The position numbers and the translations under genes are program-made. The notes under the pieces are model-generated. The model saw only the letters and a list, made by a program, of their open reading frames with translations, did no database searches and was not told the origin of the DNA. A stretch of 64,000 bases of DNA, from contig NZ_JACSQK010000008.1 of assembly GCF_014836675.1 (NCBI RefSeq), forward strand, positions 1-64,000, read 5' to 3'. Origin of the DNA: Comamonas avium. GTDB taxonomy: Bacteria > Pseudomonadota > Gammaproteobacteria > Burkholderiales > Burkholderiaceae_C. Within the stretch, counting starts at the first letter, position 1. Every line of letters starts with the position of its first letter. Shown one piece after another: positions 1 through 8,668 of this stretch.

Positions 1-177
1 GGTATCCGCGTGGGTACACCGGCCATGACCACCCGTGGTTTCAAGGAAGAAGAGACCCGCATTACCGCCAACTTGGTAGCTGATGTGCTGGAGAACCCCA
101 GCGACGAAGCCAACCTGGCGCGTGTGCGTGAGCAAGTGGCTGCGCTGACAGCGCGCTTTCCTGTTTATGCCGCGTAA
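1..177 (+). CDS. glyA: Serine hydroxymethyltransferase, C-terminal fragment
   Basis: The reading frame is open from base 1 to a TAA at 175-177 and gives the last 58 residues. The sequence begins [14 protein letters not shown], the conserved C-terminal stretch of serine hydroxymethyltransferase, followed by the usual short helical end. The enzyme is PLP-dependent and converts serine plus tetrahydrofolate to glycine and methylene-tetrahydrofolate in the cytoplasm. The N-terminal domains, including the PLP lysine, lie outside the window. It converges on the prpB-like gene, with a hairpin between them. Confidence 0.9.
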   Translation, partial: GIRVGTPAMTTRGFKEEETRITANLVADVLENPSDEANLARVREQVAALTARFPVYAA

Positions 178-238
178 GCAACGAAGCAATAAAGTGAAGC
201 AATAAATAGCGCTGCCTGTCAGCAGGACGCATGAGACA

Positions 239-281
239 AAGACAAAAGCCGTTGCTTGATTAGCGCAGAGGCTTTTGTCTT
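239..281. terminator. Hairpin between converging glyA and prpB-like gene
   Basis: Two perfect 12-base arms, AAGACAAAAGCC at 239-250 and GGCTTTTGTCTT at 270-281, enclose a 19-base loop. T-rich sequence follows on both strands, so it probably terminates both genes. Confidence 0.7.
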
Positions 282-306
282 GATTGTTTTGCAGGTGGCT
301 CTTTGC

Positions 307-1170
307 TTATTCGTAGCGCTTTTCCAGTGCATCCCAGCTTTCTTTGCGCACCAGATGCTGGCGCGCTTGGAACGTAGCCACCAGGCCGCTGTTTTCATGC
401 AATGCATGCGTGGCCTGCAAATGCTGCAACGCATTTTGAATGCCAACCACAGCGCCTTGCAGCGCAGCGTTGGCATACAGCACGATGCCGTAGCCCATGT
501 CAGCCAGCTCGGTGGTGCTGGTGATGGGGGTTTTGCCTCCAATCACCATGTTCATCAGTTGCGGGGTTTGCAAACGTTGCGGCAGAGCGCGTATGTGTGC
601 GCTGTCTGTGACAGCTTCCACAAACAGGATGTCAGCGCCGGCATCGGCATAAGCCTGTGCGCGCTGCACTGCGGCTTCGAAACCATGAATGGCGGCCGCA
701 TCGGTGCGGGCCATGATCAGTGTTTCGGGGTTACGGCGTGCATCGCAGGCGGCTTTGATCTTGCCAATCATCTCGCTGGTCTCAATGACTTCCTTGCCGC
801 TGAAGTGCCCGCACCGCTTGGGGTTGACCTGGTCTTCCAGCTGAATGCAGTCAGCCCCCGCGCGCTCCAGCGTGCGTACCGTGTGGTAGGTGTTGAGTGC
901 GTTGCCAAAGCCGGTATCGGCATCCACGATCAGTGGCAGCTCGACGGCCTCACGAATGCGGGCTGTGTGCTCGGCAATGTCGGTCAGGCCCATGAAGCCT
1001 TGGTCCGGCAGGCCGAACCACATGTTGGTGACTCCGGCACCCGTTACGTACAGGGCTTCAAAGCCCATGTCAGCCACCAGCCGGGCACTGAGGGCGTTGA
1101 AAACGCCGGGAACGATAGCGCCACGGCGTGCATGGACGAGGGCTTTGAGGGTTTGCTTTGTACATTTCAT
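307..1170 (-). CDS. Isocitrate lyase/PEP mutase family lyase in the prpB position (methylisocitrate or dimethylmalate lyase-like)
   Basis: A 287-residue (beta/alpha)8 protein of the isocitrate lyase/PEP mutase superfamily. It has the metal-binding strand VDADTGFGN at 82-90 and the lyase signature KRCGH at 118-122, whose cysteine is the catalytic acid/base in true lyases and is absent from simple oxaloacetate decarboxylases. In this position 2-methylisocitrate lyase, giving pyruvate and succinate, is expected. However, the signature continues FSGKEVI, as I recall for 2,3-dimethylmalate lyase-like proteins, whereas E. coli PrpB has RPNKAIV. The N-terminus also differs from classical PrpB. The gene lies 20 bases after the GntR gene and is the last of the minus-strand prp cluster. 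Family is certain; substrate is not. Confidence 0.8.
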   Translation of the reverse strand: MKCTKQTLKALVHARRGAIVPGVFNALSARLVADMGFEALYVTGAGVTNMWFGLPDQGFMGLTDIAEHTARIREAVELPLIVDADTGFGNALNTYHTVRTLERAGADCIQLEDQVNPKRCGHFSGKEVIETSEMIGKIKAACDARRNPETLIMARTDAAAIHGFEAAVQRAQAYADAGADILFVEAVTDSAHIRALPQRLQTPQLMNMVIGGKTPITSTTELADMGYGIVLYANAALQGAVVGIQNALQHLQATHALHENSGLVATFQARQHLVRKESWDALEKRYE

Positions 1171-1190
1171 TGTGGTTTGTCTCCAAATAT

Positions 1191-1571
1191 CTAGGCTTTG
1201 GCTTGTGCCAGCTGCAGCCTGCTTTGCGCTATGCGCAGCATGCTGCTGGCTAGGCTGTCGGTGTCTGGCTGTGCCGCTGGGCTGTTGAGGAAGTCGAGCA
1301 GCAGTTCGGTTAAGGCCTGTGCTTCGGCAATTTGTGCTTTAGACAGGGTGGCAATGCGCATGCCACGCCGGGGCAGGGCTTGCAGCAAGCCTTCCTGAGC
1401 GAGCAGTTTCATGGCTTCTCGCACGGGGGTGCGGCTGACGCCATAACCCATGGCAATTTCCCCTTCGTTCAAGTCTGCGCCAGGCAGCCACTCGCGATGC
1501 AAGATGCGTGTGCGCAGTTTGTCGGCAATCGCCGTGCTCAGGGAGCAGGGTTGTAAGGGCAGGCGTTGCAT
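1191..1571 (-). CDS. Short GntR/FadR-type regulator lacking most of the effector domain
   Basis: The 126-residue protein has a complete winged helix-turn-helix of the FadR subfamily over about residues 8-77, with the typical GVSRTPVREAMKLLAQEGLL recognition region. FadR-family proteins usually run to about 220-240 residues with an all-helical FCD ligand domain. Here only a short helical tail of about 45 residues follows before a TAG, and the next gene starts 20 bases later, so no FCD remnant remains. It sits between prpC and the prpB-like lyase, probably in one transcript with the lyase. It may dimerise poorly or act without ligand. A decayed regulator is also possible. Confidence 0.75.
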   Translation of the reverse strand: MQRLPLQPCSLSTAIADKLRTRILHREWLPGADLNEGEIAMGYGVSRTPVREAMKLLAQEGLLQALPRRGMRIATLSKAQIAEAQALTELLLDFLNSPAAQPDTDSLASSMLRIAQSRLQLAQAKA

Positions 1572-1605
1572 GGGCAGAAAAGATCGCTGGATGGTTTTAA
1601 AAATA

Positions 1606-1647
1606 AGAGCTTCTAGTGCTTATTGAGTGAGCAATAGAGCCTATTTG
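1606..1647. repeat. Degenerate copy of the AGCT...GCGCT intergenic palindrome
   Basis: AGAGCTTCTAGTGCTTATTG followed by GAGCAATAGAGCCTATT in the prpC-GntR gap resembles the outer arms of the better copies at 37423-37500 and 45531-45622. The arms are short and imperfect and there is no inner stem. Confidence 0.35.
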
Positions 1648-1658
1648 TGTGGTGATTT

Positions 1659-2837
1659 TTAGGCACGCTCGGCAATCGGCACAAAGGCCTGATCGTCGGG
1701 GCCGATGTAGTTGGCGCTGGGGCGAATGATCTTGTTGTCCATGCGCTGCTCAATGATGTGCGCGGCCCAGCCACTGGTGCGTGCAATCACAAACAGCGGG
1801 GTGAACATGGCCGTGGGCACACCCATCATGTGGTAGCTCACCGCACTGAACCAGTCCAGATTGGGGAACATGTTTTTGACCTCCCACATCACCGACTCCA
1901 GCCGCTCGGCAATGTCATACATCTTGGTGGAGCCAGCATCTTCGGACAGTTGCCGGGCCACGCCTTTGATGACCACGTTGCGAGGGTCGCTGATGGTGTA
2001 GACGGGGTGACCAAAGCCAATCACGACCTCTTTGGCATGCACGCGCTGGCGGATGTCGGCTTCTGCCTCATCGGCACTGTCGTAGCGCTTCTGGATTTCA
2101 AAAGCCACTTCATTGGCGCCCCCGTGCTTGGGACCACGCAGCGCACCAATGGCTCCGGTAATGGCCGAGTACATGTCGCTGCCCGTACCGGCCACCACGC
2201 GGGCGGTGAAGGTCGAAGCATTGAATTCGTGCTCGGCATACAGGTTCAGCGATGTGTGCATGGCGCGTACCCAGCTGGCACTGGGCTTTTGACCGTGCAG
2301 CAGGTGCAGAAAATGCTCGCCGATGGAGTCATCATCGGTTTGCACCTCAATGCGCCGGCCCGAGTTGCTGAAGTGGTACCAGTACAGCAGCATGCTGCCC
2401 AGCGAGGCCATCAGCCTGTCGGCAATATCACGCGCACCGGGCAGGTTGTGGTCGTCTTTTTCTGGCAAGGCGCAGCCCAGTGTGGAGACCCCGGTGCGCA
2501 TTACATCCATGGGGTGGCTGGCGGCAGGTAGTTGTTCGAGCGCAGCCTTGACGCTGCCCGGCAGGCCGCGCAAGGCTTTGAGCTTGGCTTTGTATGCTTT
2601 GAGTTCGGCACTGCTGGGCAGCTTGCCGTGTACCAGCAGGTGAGCAATTTCTTCAAACTCGCAGACCTGGGCAATGTCCAGAATGTCGTAACCGCGGTAG
2701 TGCAAGTCGTTGCCGCTTTTGCCGACGGTGCACAGCGCGGTATTACCTGCGGTCACGCCCGACAGGGCCACTGATTTCTTGGGCTTGAATGCCGAAGCGG
2801 CGGGTGCCATGTTGGCTGCAGATATTGTGGTGGTCAT
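1659..2837 (-). CDS. prpC: 2-Methylcitrate synthase
   Basis: Condenses propionyl-CoA with oxaloacetate to 2-methylcitrate, the entry step of the methylcitrate cycle. The 392-residue protein has the citrate synthase fold with the catalytic-site motifs GPKHGGANE near residue 235 and GFGHPVYT near 276. The shorter length, compared with the roughly 430 residues of TCA citrate synthase, and the early [22 protein letters not shown] segment are typical of PrpC. The start is supported by AAGGAG eight bases before the ATG. It is downstream of prpF, with a gap of about 110 bases that could hold its own promoter. Confidence 0.93.
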   Translation of the reverse strand: MTTTISAANMAPAASAFKPKKSVALSGVTAGNTALCTVGKSGNDLHYRGYDILDIAQVCEFEEIAHLLVHGKLPSSAELKAYKAKLKALRGLPGSVKAALEQLPAASHPMDVMRTGVSTLGCALPEKDDHNLPGARDIADRLMASLGSMLLYWYHFSNSGRRIEVQTDDDSIGEHFLHLLHGQKPSASWVRAMHTSLNLYAEHEFNASTFTARVVAGTGSDMYSAITGAIGALRGPKHGGANEVAFEIQKRYDSADEAEADIRQRVHAKEVVIGFGHPVYTISDPRNVVIKGVARQLSEDAGSTKMYDIAERLESVMWEVKNMFPNLDWFSAVSYHMMGVPTAMFTPLFVIARTSGWAAHIIEQRMDNKIIRPSANYIGPDDQAFVPIAERA

Positions 2838-2949
2838 GGTGCGGTCTCCTTGTGGCGAAAAATGGGCAAAGCAGCGGCTTGGCCCATCGCAATGGGCGTG
2901 AAAAACAGGGGGGAAGGTCAGGTTTGTGCTCAGCGCCGCGTGAAGCGCT

Positions 2950-4185
2950 CTAAGCGGTGGTGGTGGTTTTGGGTGGAGGAGCGGGCTGCAGACAATCTGC
3001 AGGCACGCGCACCCAGCCTTGCATGAGAATGCGGGCGCTACGGCTCATCAGGGCTTTGGTGACTTGCCATTGGCCATTGACGCACTGCGCTTGCGCACCC
3101 ACGCGCAGCGTGCCTGATGGGTGGCCAAAGCGCACGGCGTTGCGCTCTGCCCCGCCGGCGGCCAGATTGACCAGCGTACCGGGCACGGCAGCCGCAGTGC
3201 CAATGGCCACGGCAGCGGTGCCCATCATGGCGTGGTGCAGCTTGCCCATGGACAGGGCGCGCACCAGCAAGTCGATGTCTTGCGCCGCAATCTGTTTGCC
3301 GCTGGATGCGGTGTAGCCGGCTGCGGGGGCCACGAAAGCCACCTTGGGTGTGTGCTGGCGCTGCGCGGCCTCGGCCACGTCAGCAATCAGCCCCATCTTG
3401 ACGGCACCGTGGGCGCGAATGGCTTCAAAGCGTGCCAGCGCTGCAGCATCACCGTTGATGGCGTCTTGCAGTTCGCTACCCGTGTAGCCCAGATCGGCTG
3501 CATTCACAAAGATGGTGGGAATGCCTGCGTTGATCAGGGTGGCAGCAAAGCTGCCAACGCCTGGCACATCCAGCGTATCTACCAGATGTCCCGTGGGGAA
3601 CATGGCGCCGCCATCAGCACCTTCGTGAGAGCCTTCATCGGCAGGGTCGACAAATTCCAGTGCGACTTCGGCGGCGGCAAAGGTCACTCCATCCAGTACG
3701 AAGTCACCGGTTTCCTGCACCTGCCCATCTGTGATTGGCACATGGGCAATGATGGTTTTGCCAATGTTGGCTTGCCAGATGCGCAGGGTGGCAATGCCAT
3801 TGGCAGGAATGCGGTCAGCATCCACCAGCCCCATATGAATAGCGGCGGGGCCAACGGCGGCTGACAGGTTGCCACAGTTGCCGCTCCAGTCCACAAAGTG
3901 CTGATCGATGGAGATCTGGCCGAACAGGTAGTCCACATCGTGATCCGGGCGTGCGCTGCGGCTGAGGATGACGGCCTTGCTGGTGCTCGATGAGGCATTG
4001 CCCATGCCATCGATCTGTTTGCCATAGGGGTCGGGGCTGCCCAGCACGCGCAGCAGCAGCGCATCGCGCACCGGGCCGGACTGCTGTGCGACGGCTGGCA
4101 GCTCGTCCTGGCGAAAGAACACGCCTTTGCTGGTGCCGCCGCGCATGTAGGTGGCTGCAATCTTGATCTGGGGGGCATGACTCAT
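2950..4185 (-). CDS. prpF: 2-Methylaconitate cis-trans isomerase PrpF
   Basis: A 411-residue member of the PrpF family, which has a diaminopimelate-epimerase-like fold. It isomerises the 2-methylaconitate made by AcnD so that the cycle can continue to 2-methylisocitrate. Recognisable segments are the N-terminal [11 protein letters not shown], the [19 protein letters not shown] loop and the [14 protein letters not shown] segment with its catalytic-type cysteine. Its ATG overlaps the acnD stop by four bases (ATGA), so the two are translationally coupled, as expected for enzymes that work as a pair replacing PrpD. Confidence 0.93.
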   Translation of the reverse strand: MSHAPQIKIAATYMRGGTSKGVFFRQDELPAVAQQSGPVRDALLLRVLGSPDPYGKQIDGMGNASSSTSKAVILSRSARPDHDVDYLFGQISIDQHFVDWSGNCGNLSAAVGPAAIHMGLVDADRIPANGIATLRIWQANIGKTIIAHVPITDGQVQETGDFVLDGVTFAAAEVALEFVDPADEGSHEGADGGAMFPTGHLVDTLDVPGVGSFAATLINAGIPTIFVNAADLGYTGSELQDAINGDAAALARFEAIRAHGAVKMGLIADVAEAAQRQHTPKVAFVAPAAGYTASSGKQIAAQDIDLLVRALSMGKLHHAMMGTAAVAIGTAAAVPGTLVNLAAGGAERNAVRFGHPSGTLRVGAQAQCVNGQWQVTKALMSRSARILMQGWVRVPADCLQPAPPPKTTTTA

Positions 4186-6884
4186 TGCACTGGCTCCTTG
4201 TTTTTTATAGCGGTATGCTTATATGTATCGGGCGATATGGCGTGATTTGTCTGATTTTCTGTTTCCTGGTTCTGTGCCAGAAAATCTTGGGCAAAGCGCT
4301 GCAGTACGCCTCCGGCTTCGTAAATGCTGACTTCTTCTGCTGTATCCAGGCGGCACAGCACGGGCACCTGGGTGCGTGTTCCGGTCGCGGCAACAATGCT
4401 CAGCAGCAGTGTGGCGCGGGGCTGGCACTCGCCCAGTACATCGTAGGTCTCGGTGCCGTCCAGCCCCAGCGTAAGGCGGGTGGTGCCCGGCAAAAACTCC
4501 AGTGGCAGCACGCCCATGCCAATCAGGTTGGTGCGGTGTATGCGCTCAAAGCCCTCTGCCACGATGGCTTCCACCCCCGCCAGACGCACGCCTTTGGCGG
4601 CCCAGTCGCGTGAGCTGCCCTGCCCGTAGTCGGCACCCGCCACAATGATCAGTGGTTGCTTGCGGCCCATATAGGTCTCAATCGCCTCCCACATGCGCAT
4701 GACTTGCCCTTCTGGCTCGACACGCGCCAGTGAGCCTTGGACCACCTGGCCATTTACCACCGCCATTTCGTTGATCAGCTGCGGGTTGGCAAAGGTGGCG
4801 CGCTGGGCGGTCAAATGGTCGCCTCGGTGGGTGGCGTAGGAGTTGAAGTCTTCCTGCGGCACACCCATGTGGGCCAGATACTCGCCCGCCGCAGAATCGG
4901 CCAGGATGGCGTTGGAAGGCGAGAGGTGATCGGTGGTGATGTTGTCTGGCAGCAGGGCCAAGGGGCGCATGCCGCGCAGGGTGCGCTTACGGGCCAGCGC
5001 GCCTTCCCAGTACGGCGGGCGGCGGATATAGGTGGACGTGGCGCGCCAGTCATACAGCGGGCTGGCCGCTTGCTGTACCTCCTGGTGCGCAAACATGGGG
5101 ATATAGACCTTGCGAAACTGCTCAGGCTTGACGCTGGCGGCCACGATGGCGTCGATCTGGGCATCGCTGGGCCACAGGTCTTTGAGGGTAATGGGCTGGC
5201 CAGCCGCGTCGTGTCCCAGCGTGTCGTTCTCAATATCAAAACGCACCGTGCCAGCAATGGCGTAGGCCACCACCAAGGGCGGTGATGCCAGAAATGCTTG
5301 TTTGGCATACGGGTGAATGCGCCCGTCAAAGTTGCGGTTGCCTGAGAGCACGGCGGTGGTGTACAGGTCACGCTCAATAATTTCCTGCTCAATCAGCGGC
5401 TCCAGCGCGCCGCTCATGCCGTTGCAGGTGGTACAGGCATACGCCACGATGCCAAAGCCCAGTTGCTCCAGCTCGCTCAGCAGACCCGCTTCTTCCAGAT
5501 ACAGCTTGGCCACCTTGGAGCCGGGAGCGAACGAGGTTTTGACCCAGGGCTTGCGCACCAAGCCCAGTGCATTGGCTTTTTTGGCCAGCAGGGCAGCGGC
5601 CACTACGTTGCGGGGGTTGCTGGTGTTGGTGCAACTGGTGATGGCGGCAATGATGACGGCGCCATCGGGCATCTGGCCGCTGGCCTCTTGTTGCATTGCT
5701 GAGTGCAGCTTGGCCGCGTCAGCAATGCCGCGCTCTGCCAGTGCCTGCGTGGGCAAGCGGCGGTGGGGGTTGCTGGGGCCAGCCATGTTGCGCACTACGC
5801 TGCCCAGGTCAAAGCGCAGCACCCGCTCGTACTGTGCGGTTTGCAGGGCGTCGGCCCACAGCCCTGTGGTTTTAGCGTAGTGCTCTACCAGCTTGACCTG
5901 TTGTGGCTCCCGGCCTGTCAGCGTCAGGTAGTCAATGGTTTGCTGATCGATATAGAACATGGCTGCAGTGGCACCATATTCCGGGCACATGTTGGAGATG
6001 GTGGCGCGGTCACCAATCGTCAGGCTGTCGGCCCCTTCACCAAAAAACTCCACATACGCACCCACCACCCGTTCATTGCGCAGGAACTCGGTAATGGCCA
6101 GCACCAGGTCGGTGGCGGTAATGCCAGCTCGTCGCAGCCCGGTCAATTGCACGCCCACAATGTCTGGCAGGCGCATCATGCTGGCGCGCCCAAGCATCAC
6201 GGTTTCAGCCTCCAGTCCACCCACGCCAATGGCAATCACCCCCAGGGCATCAACGTGCGGGGTGTGGCTGTCGGTGCCCACGCAGGTGTCGGGAAAGGCA
6301 ATGCCATCTTGCACCTGCACCACGGGGCTCATCTTCTCCAGATTGATCTGGTGCATGATGCCGTTGCCAGCGGGAATTACGTCCACATTGCGAAACGCCG
6401 ACTTGCACCAGTCGATGAAGTCAAAGCGATCGGCGTTGCGACGGTCTTCTACGGCACGGTTCTTGTCAAAAGCCTCAGGGTCAAAACCTGCGTATTCCAC
6501 GGCCAGCGAATGGTCCACGATCAACTGTGTGGGCACCACCGGATTGACCTGCGATGGGTCGCCGCCTTGCTCGGCAATTGCATCACGCAAACCTGCCAGA
6601 TCGACCAGAGCGGTCTGTCCCAGGATGTCATGGCACACCACCCGTGCCGGGTACCAGGGAAAGTCAAGATCACGCTTGCGTTCAATGAGTTGCTTCAAGG
6701 CATCGGTCAGCAGCTCAGGCGCGCAGCGGCGCACCAGATTTTCAGCCAGCACCCGGCTGGTGTAAGGCAAACCGTCATAGGCGTTCGCCTGTAACGCATT
6801 CACGGCAGAGCGTGCGTCGTAGTAACGCAAGGTGGTGCCTGGCAGGTTTTTGCAAAAAACGGTCATGGGGTGCTTGTCTCTCAT
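4182..6884 (-). CDS. acnD: Fe/S-dependent 2-methylcitrate dehydratase AcnD
   Basis: Aconitase-superfamily enzyme that dehydrates 2-methylcitrate to 2-methylaconitate and needs PrpF as partner. The 900 residues include the Fe-S cysteine motifs TSCTNTSNP near 417 and ACTTCNG near 481, and the C-terminal swivel domain with ADYGQGSSRDWAAKGVRLAGV. It is slightly long for the family because of a polar tail after about residue 870. An ATG at 6866 would start closer to the usual LPGT segment; the ATG at 6884 has AAGAG five bases upstream, so I keep it. It is the first gene of the minus-strand prp operon, reading out of the shared operator region. Confidence 0.93.
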   Translation of the reverse strand: MRDKHPMTVFCKNLPGTTLRYYDARSAVNALQANAYDGLPYTSRVLAENLVRRCAPELLTDALKQLIERKRDLDFPWYPARVVCHDILGQTALVDLAGLRDAIAEQGGDPSQVNPVVPTQLIVDHSLAVEYAGFDPEAFDKNRAVEDRRNADRFDFIDWCKSAFRNVDVIPAGNGIMHQINLEKMSPVVQVQDGIAFPDTCVGTDSHTPHVDALGVIAIGVGGLEAETVMLGRASMMRLPDIVGVQLTGLRRAGITATDLVLAITEFLRNERVVGAYVEFFGEGADSLTIGDRATISNMCPEYGATAAMFYIDQQTIDYLTLTGREPQQVKLVEHYAKTTGLWADALQTAQYERVLRFDLGSVVRNMAGPSNPHRRLPTQALAERGIADAAKLHSAMQQEASGQMPDGAVIIAAITSCTNTSNPRNVVAAALLAKKANALGLVRKPWVKTSFAPGSKVAKLYLEEAGLLSELEQLGFGIVAYACTTCNGMSGALEPLIEQEIIERDLYTTAVLSGNRNFDGRIHPYAKQAFLASPPLVVAYAIAGTVRFDIENDTLGHDAAGQPITLKDLWPSDAQIDAIVAASVKPEQFRKVYIPMFAHQEVQQAASPLYDWRATSTYIRRPPYWEGALARKRTLRGMRPLALLPDNITTDHLSPSNAILADSAAGEYLAHMGVPQEDFNSYATHRGDHLTAQRATFANPQLINEMAVVNGQVVQGSLARVEPEGQVMRMWEAIETYMGRKQPLIIVAGADYGQGSSRDWAAKGVRLAGVEAIVAEGFERIHRTNLIGMGVLPLEFLPGTTRLTLGLDGTETYDVLGECQPRATLLLSIVAATGTRTQVPVLCRLDTAEEVSIYEAGGVLQRFAQDFLAQNQETENQTNHAISPDTYKHTAIKNKEPVQ

Positions 6885-6899
6885 CGGTGCTCTTGATAG

Positions 6900-6994
6900 A
6901 TTCGCAATTTACGCAAATGTGCAGGCTGACAGAAGTACTGAATTTGCGAAACATAGCGAATGACAAAGTGTGAGTTTGCAAATTTTGCAAATTT
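6900..6994. promoter_or_regulatory. Divergent acnD/prpR control region with three PrpR/RamB-like sites
   Basis: Three copies of a similar element lie between acnD and the regulator: ATTCGCAATTTACGCAAATG at 6900-6919, its inverse-oriented relative AATTTGCGAAACATAGCGAAT at 6941-6961 (one base over the 20-base limit if written whole; its key parts are TTTGCGAA and AGCGAAT), and TTTGCAAATTTTGCAAATTT at 6975-6994. Each holds two GCAAA-type halves 9 or 10 bases apart. RamB and mycobacterial PrpR, relatives of the adjacent regulator, bind TTTGCAAA-type sequences. Site 3 lies just upstream of the chosen regulator start, consistent with autoregulation. Confidence 0.6.
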
Positions 6995-7016
6995 CACAGA
7001 GCTGGAGACGTGCGGC

Positions 7017-8453
7017 ATGGCAAAAATTTTTATGGGCGTACGCCTGCGTTCCCTGCGGCAAGAGCGCGGCATGACGCAGGTGGCTCTGGCGCAGGCTCTG
7101 GGCCTGTCGCCCAGTTATCTCAATCAGCTGGAGCAAGACCAGCGGCCCTTCACCGTTCCTGTGCTGCTCAAGGTGCACAAGGCGCTGGGGGTAGACATTC
7201 AGCAGTTTTCCGAGGATGAAGAGGCCCGGCGTGTGGCGCAGTTGCGCGATGCGGTAGCGGCGTTGCCAGAGCTGCCGTCAGTGCCCGATGCCGAGTTGCG
7301 CGAGATGGCGCACAAGCTGCCACAGTTGTCAGAAGTTGTGCTGGCACTGCACCGCCGCCACCACGAAGACCAGCAAAGGCTGGAAGCCTTGGTGGATAGG
7401 TTGAGTGACCGTAACGATCTGTCGGAGCGCAACTGGCACACCGCGCCATTGCGGCAAATGCCGTTTGAAGCCGTGCGCGACTTCTTTTTTGCGCACCGCA
7501 ACTATTTTGATGCACTGGACCGCGCTGCCGAGGCCCAGGCGCAGCAAGCCAGCCAAAGTGGCAGGCCGTTGAAAGACTGGCTGGTGGAGCATTTGCGCCA
7601 GCAGCATGGCGTAGAGGTCGTGGTGGATACCACCCGCGCTCCCCATGACCCGGGTGCCCACCGTCAATTCGATCCGGCCAGCCGGCGTTTGCGCTTGCTG
7701 GGCAGCTTGAACACTGGACAGCAGGCGTTTGAGCTGGCCACGCAGCTGGCATTGCTGGAGCTGGCGCCGCTAATGCAACAGGCACTGGCCAGCCATGCCT
7801 GGCAAGATGGAGCTACAGAGCAACTGGCGCGCATTGGTCTGGCCAACTATGTGGCTGGGGCCACGGTGCTGCCTTACGGCGTTTTTTTGCAGGCGGCCGA
7901 GCGCTTGCACTACGACATTGGTGTGCTGGCCACCCAGTTTGGCGTGGGGTTTGAAACGGTCTGCCACAGACTGTCAACACTGCAGCGCGAGGATGCCCCT
8001 GGCATTCCTTTTTTCTTTATCCGCGTGGACCGGGCAGGCAACATCAGCAAGCGCCAGTCGGCCACCCATTTTCACTTTTCCAAAACGGGGGGCACTTGTC
8101 CCCTGTGGAATATTTATGAGGCGTTTGCACAGCCGGGGCGCATCTTGCCGCAGCTGGCCAGCATGCCTGATGGCCGTGTGTACCTGTGGGTGGCAAGGTG
8201 CATCACCCACGAAGGGCGGGGCTGGGGTGAGCCAGGTAAAACGTTCTCGATTGGCCTGGGCTGTGACGTGCAGCATGCGCACAGGCTGGTGTATTCCCAA
8301 GGCCTGGATTTGCGCGGTCTGGCGGCGGCCACACCGATTGGCATGGGCTGCAAAGTGTGTGAACGCAGCGCTTGTCCGCAGCGCGCATTTCCGTTTGTGG
8401 GCAAACCATTGCAGGTCAATGAGAACCTCAGTGGCTTTGTGCCCTACGCATGA
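7017..8453 (+). CDS. prpR: PrpR-type short-chain fatty acyl transcriptional regulator (XRE HTH plus DUF2083)
   Basis: A 478-residue protein with an N-terminal XRE helix-turn-helix (about residues 5-62, MTQVALAQALGLSPSYLNQL), a central IrrE-like region and a C-terminal DUF2083-type segment ending with GCKVCERSACPQRAFPF. This architecture matches actinobacterial RamB and PrpR, which sense propionyl-CoA metabolism. Mycobacterial PrpR, of nearly the same size, carries an Fe-S cluster, and the clustered C-terminal cysteines here could do the same. An in-frame ATG exists at 6960, but GGAG at 7004-7007 sits nine bases before the ATG at 7017, and the extra 57 bases contain operator repeats. It probably activates the divergent acnD operon. 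Confidence 0.88.
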   Translation: MAKIFMGVRLRSLRQERGMTQVALAQALGLSPSYLNQLEQDQRPFTVPVLLKVHKALGVDIQQFSEDEEARRVAQLRDAVAALPELPSVPDAELREMAHKLPQLSEVVLALHRRHHEDQQRLEALVDRLSDRNDLSERNWHTAPLRQMPFEAVRDFFFAHRNYFDALDRAAEAQAQQASQSGRPLKDWLVEHLRQQHGVEVVVDTTRAPHDPGAHRQFDPASRRLRLLGSLNTGQQAFELATQLALLELAPLMQQALASHAWQDGATEQLARIGLANYVAGATVLPYGVFLQAAERLHYDIGVLATQFGVGFETVCHRLSTLQREDAPGIPFFFIRVDRAGNISKRQSATHFHFSKTGGTCPLWNIYEAFAQPGRILPQLASMPDGRVYLWVARCITHEGRGWGEPGKTFSIGLGCDVQHAHRLVYSQGLDLRGLAAATPIGMGCKVCERSACPQRAFPFVGKPLQVNENLSGFVPYA

Positions 8454-8668
8454 CAACTGGGGGCAGTTGGCAGGGCGGTTGGTTGACACCCCCGGGCCAA
8501 TCGGCGCGGGAAGAAAATTTGCAAATACTTGCTGTGTGGGCTGGTGCACGTGCTGCCCGCAGCGATGAGGGCATATAAAAACAATTTAGGATGGCAGCCA
8601 TGCTTTCTCCGCATTTTTTTTGAAATGTATCTGAGGGGGCGAAAAATCAAAACAGGGAGATGACAAGC

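Noticed and set aside
256-1194. Long open frame on the plus strand opposite the prpB-like gene
   Set aside because: It is antisense to a clearly recognisable lyase and its translation has no family features; high GC at third positions keeps the opposite frame open.
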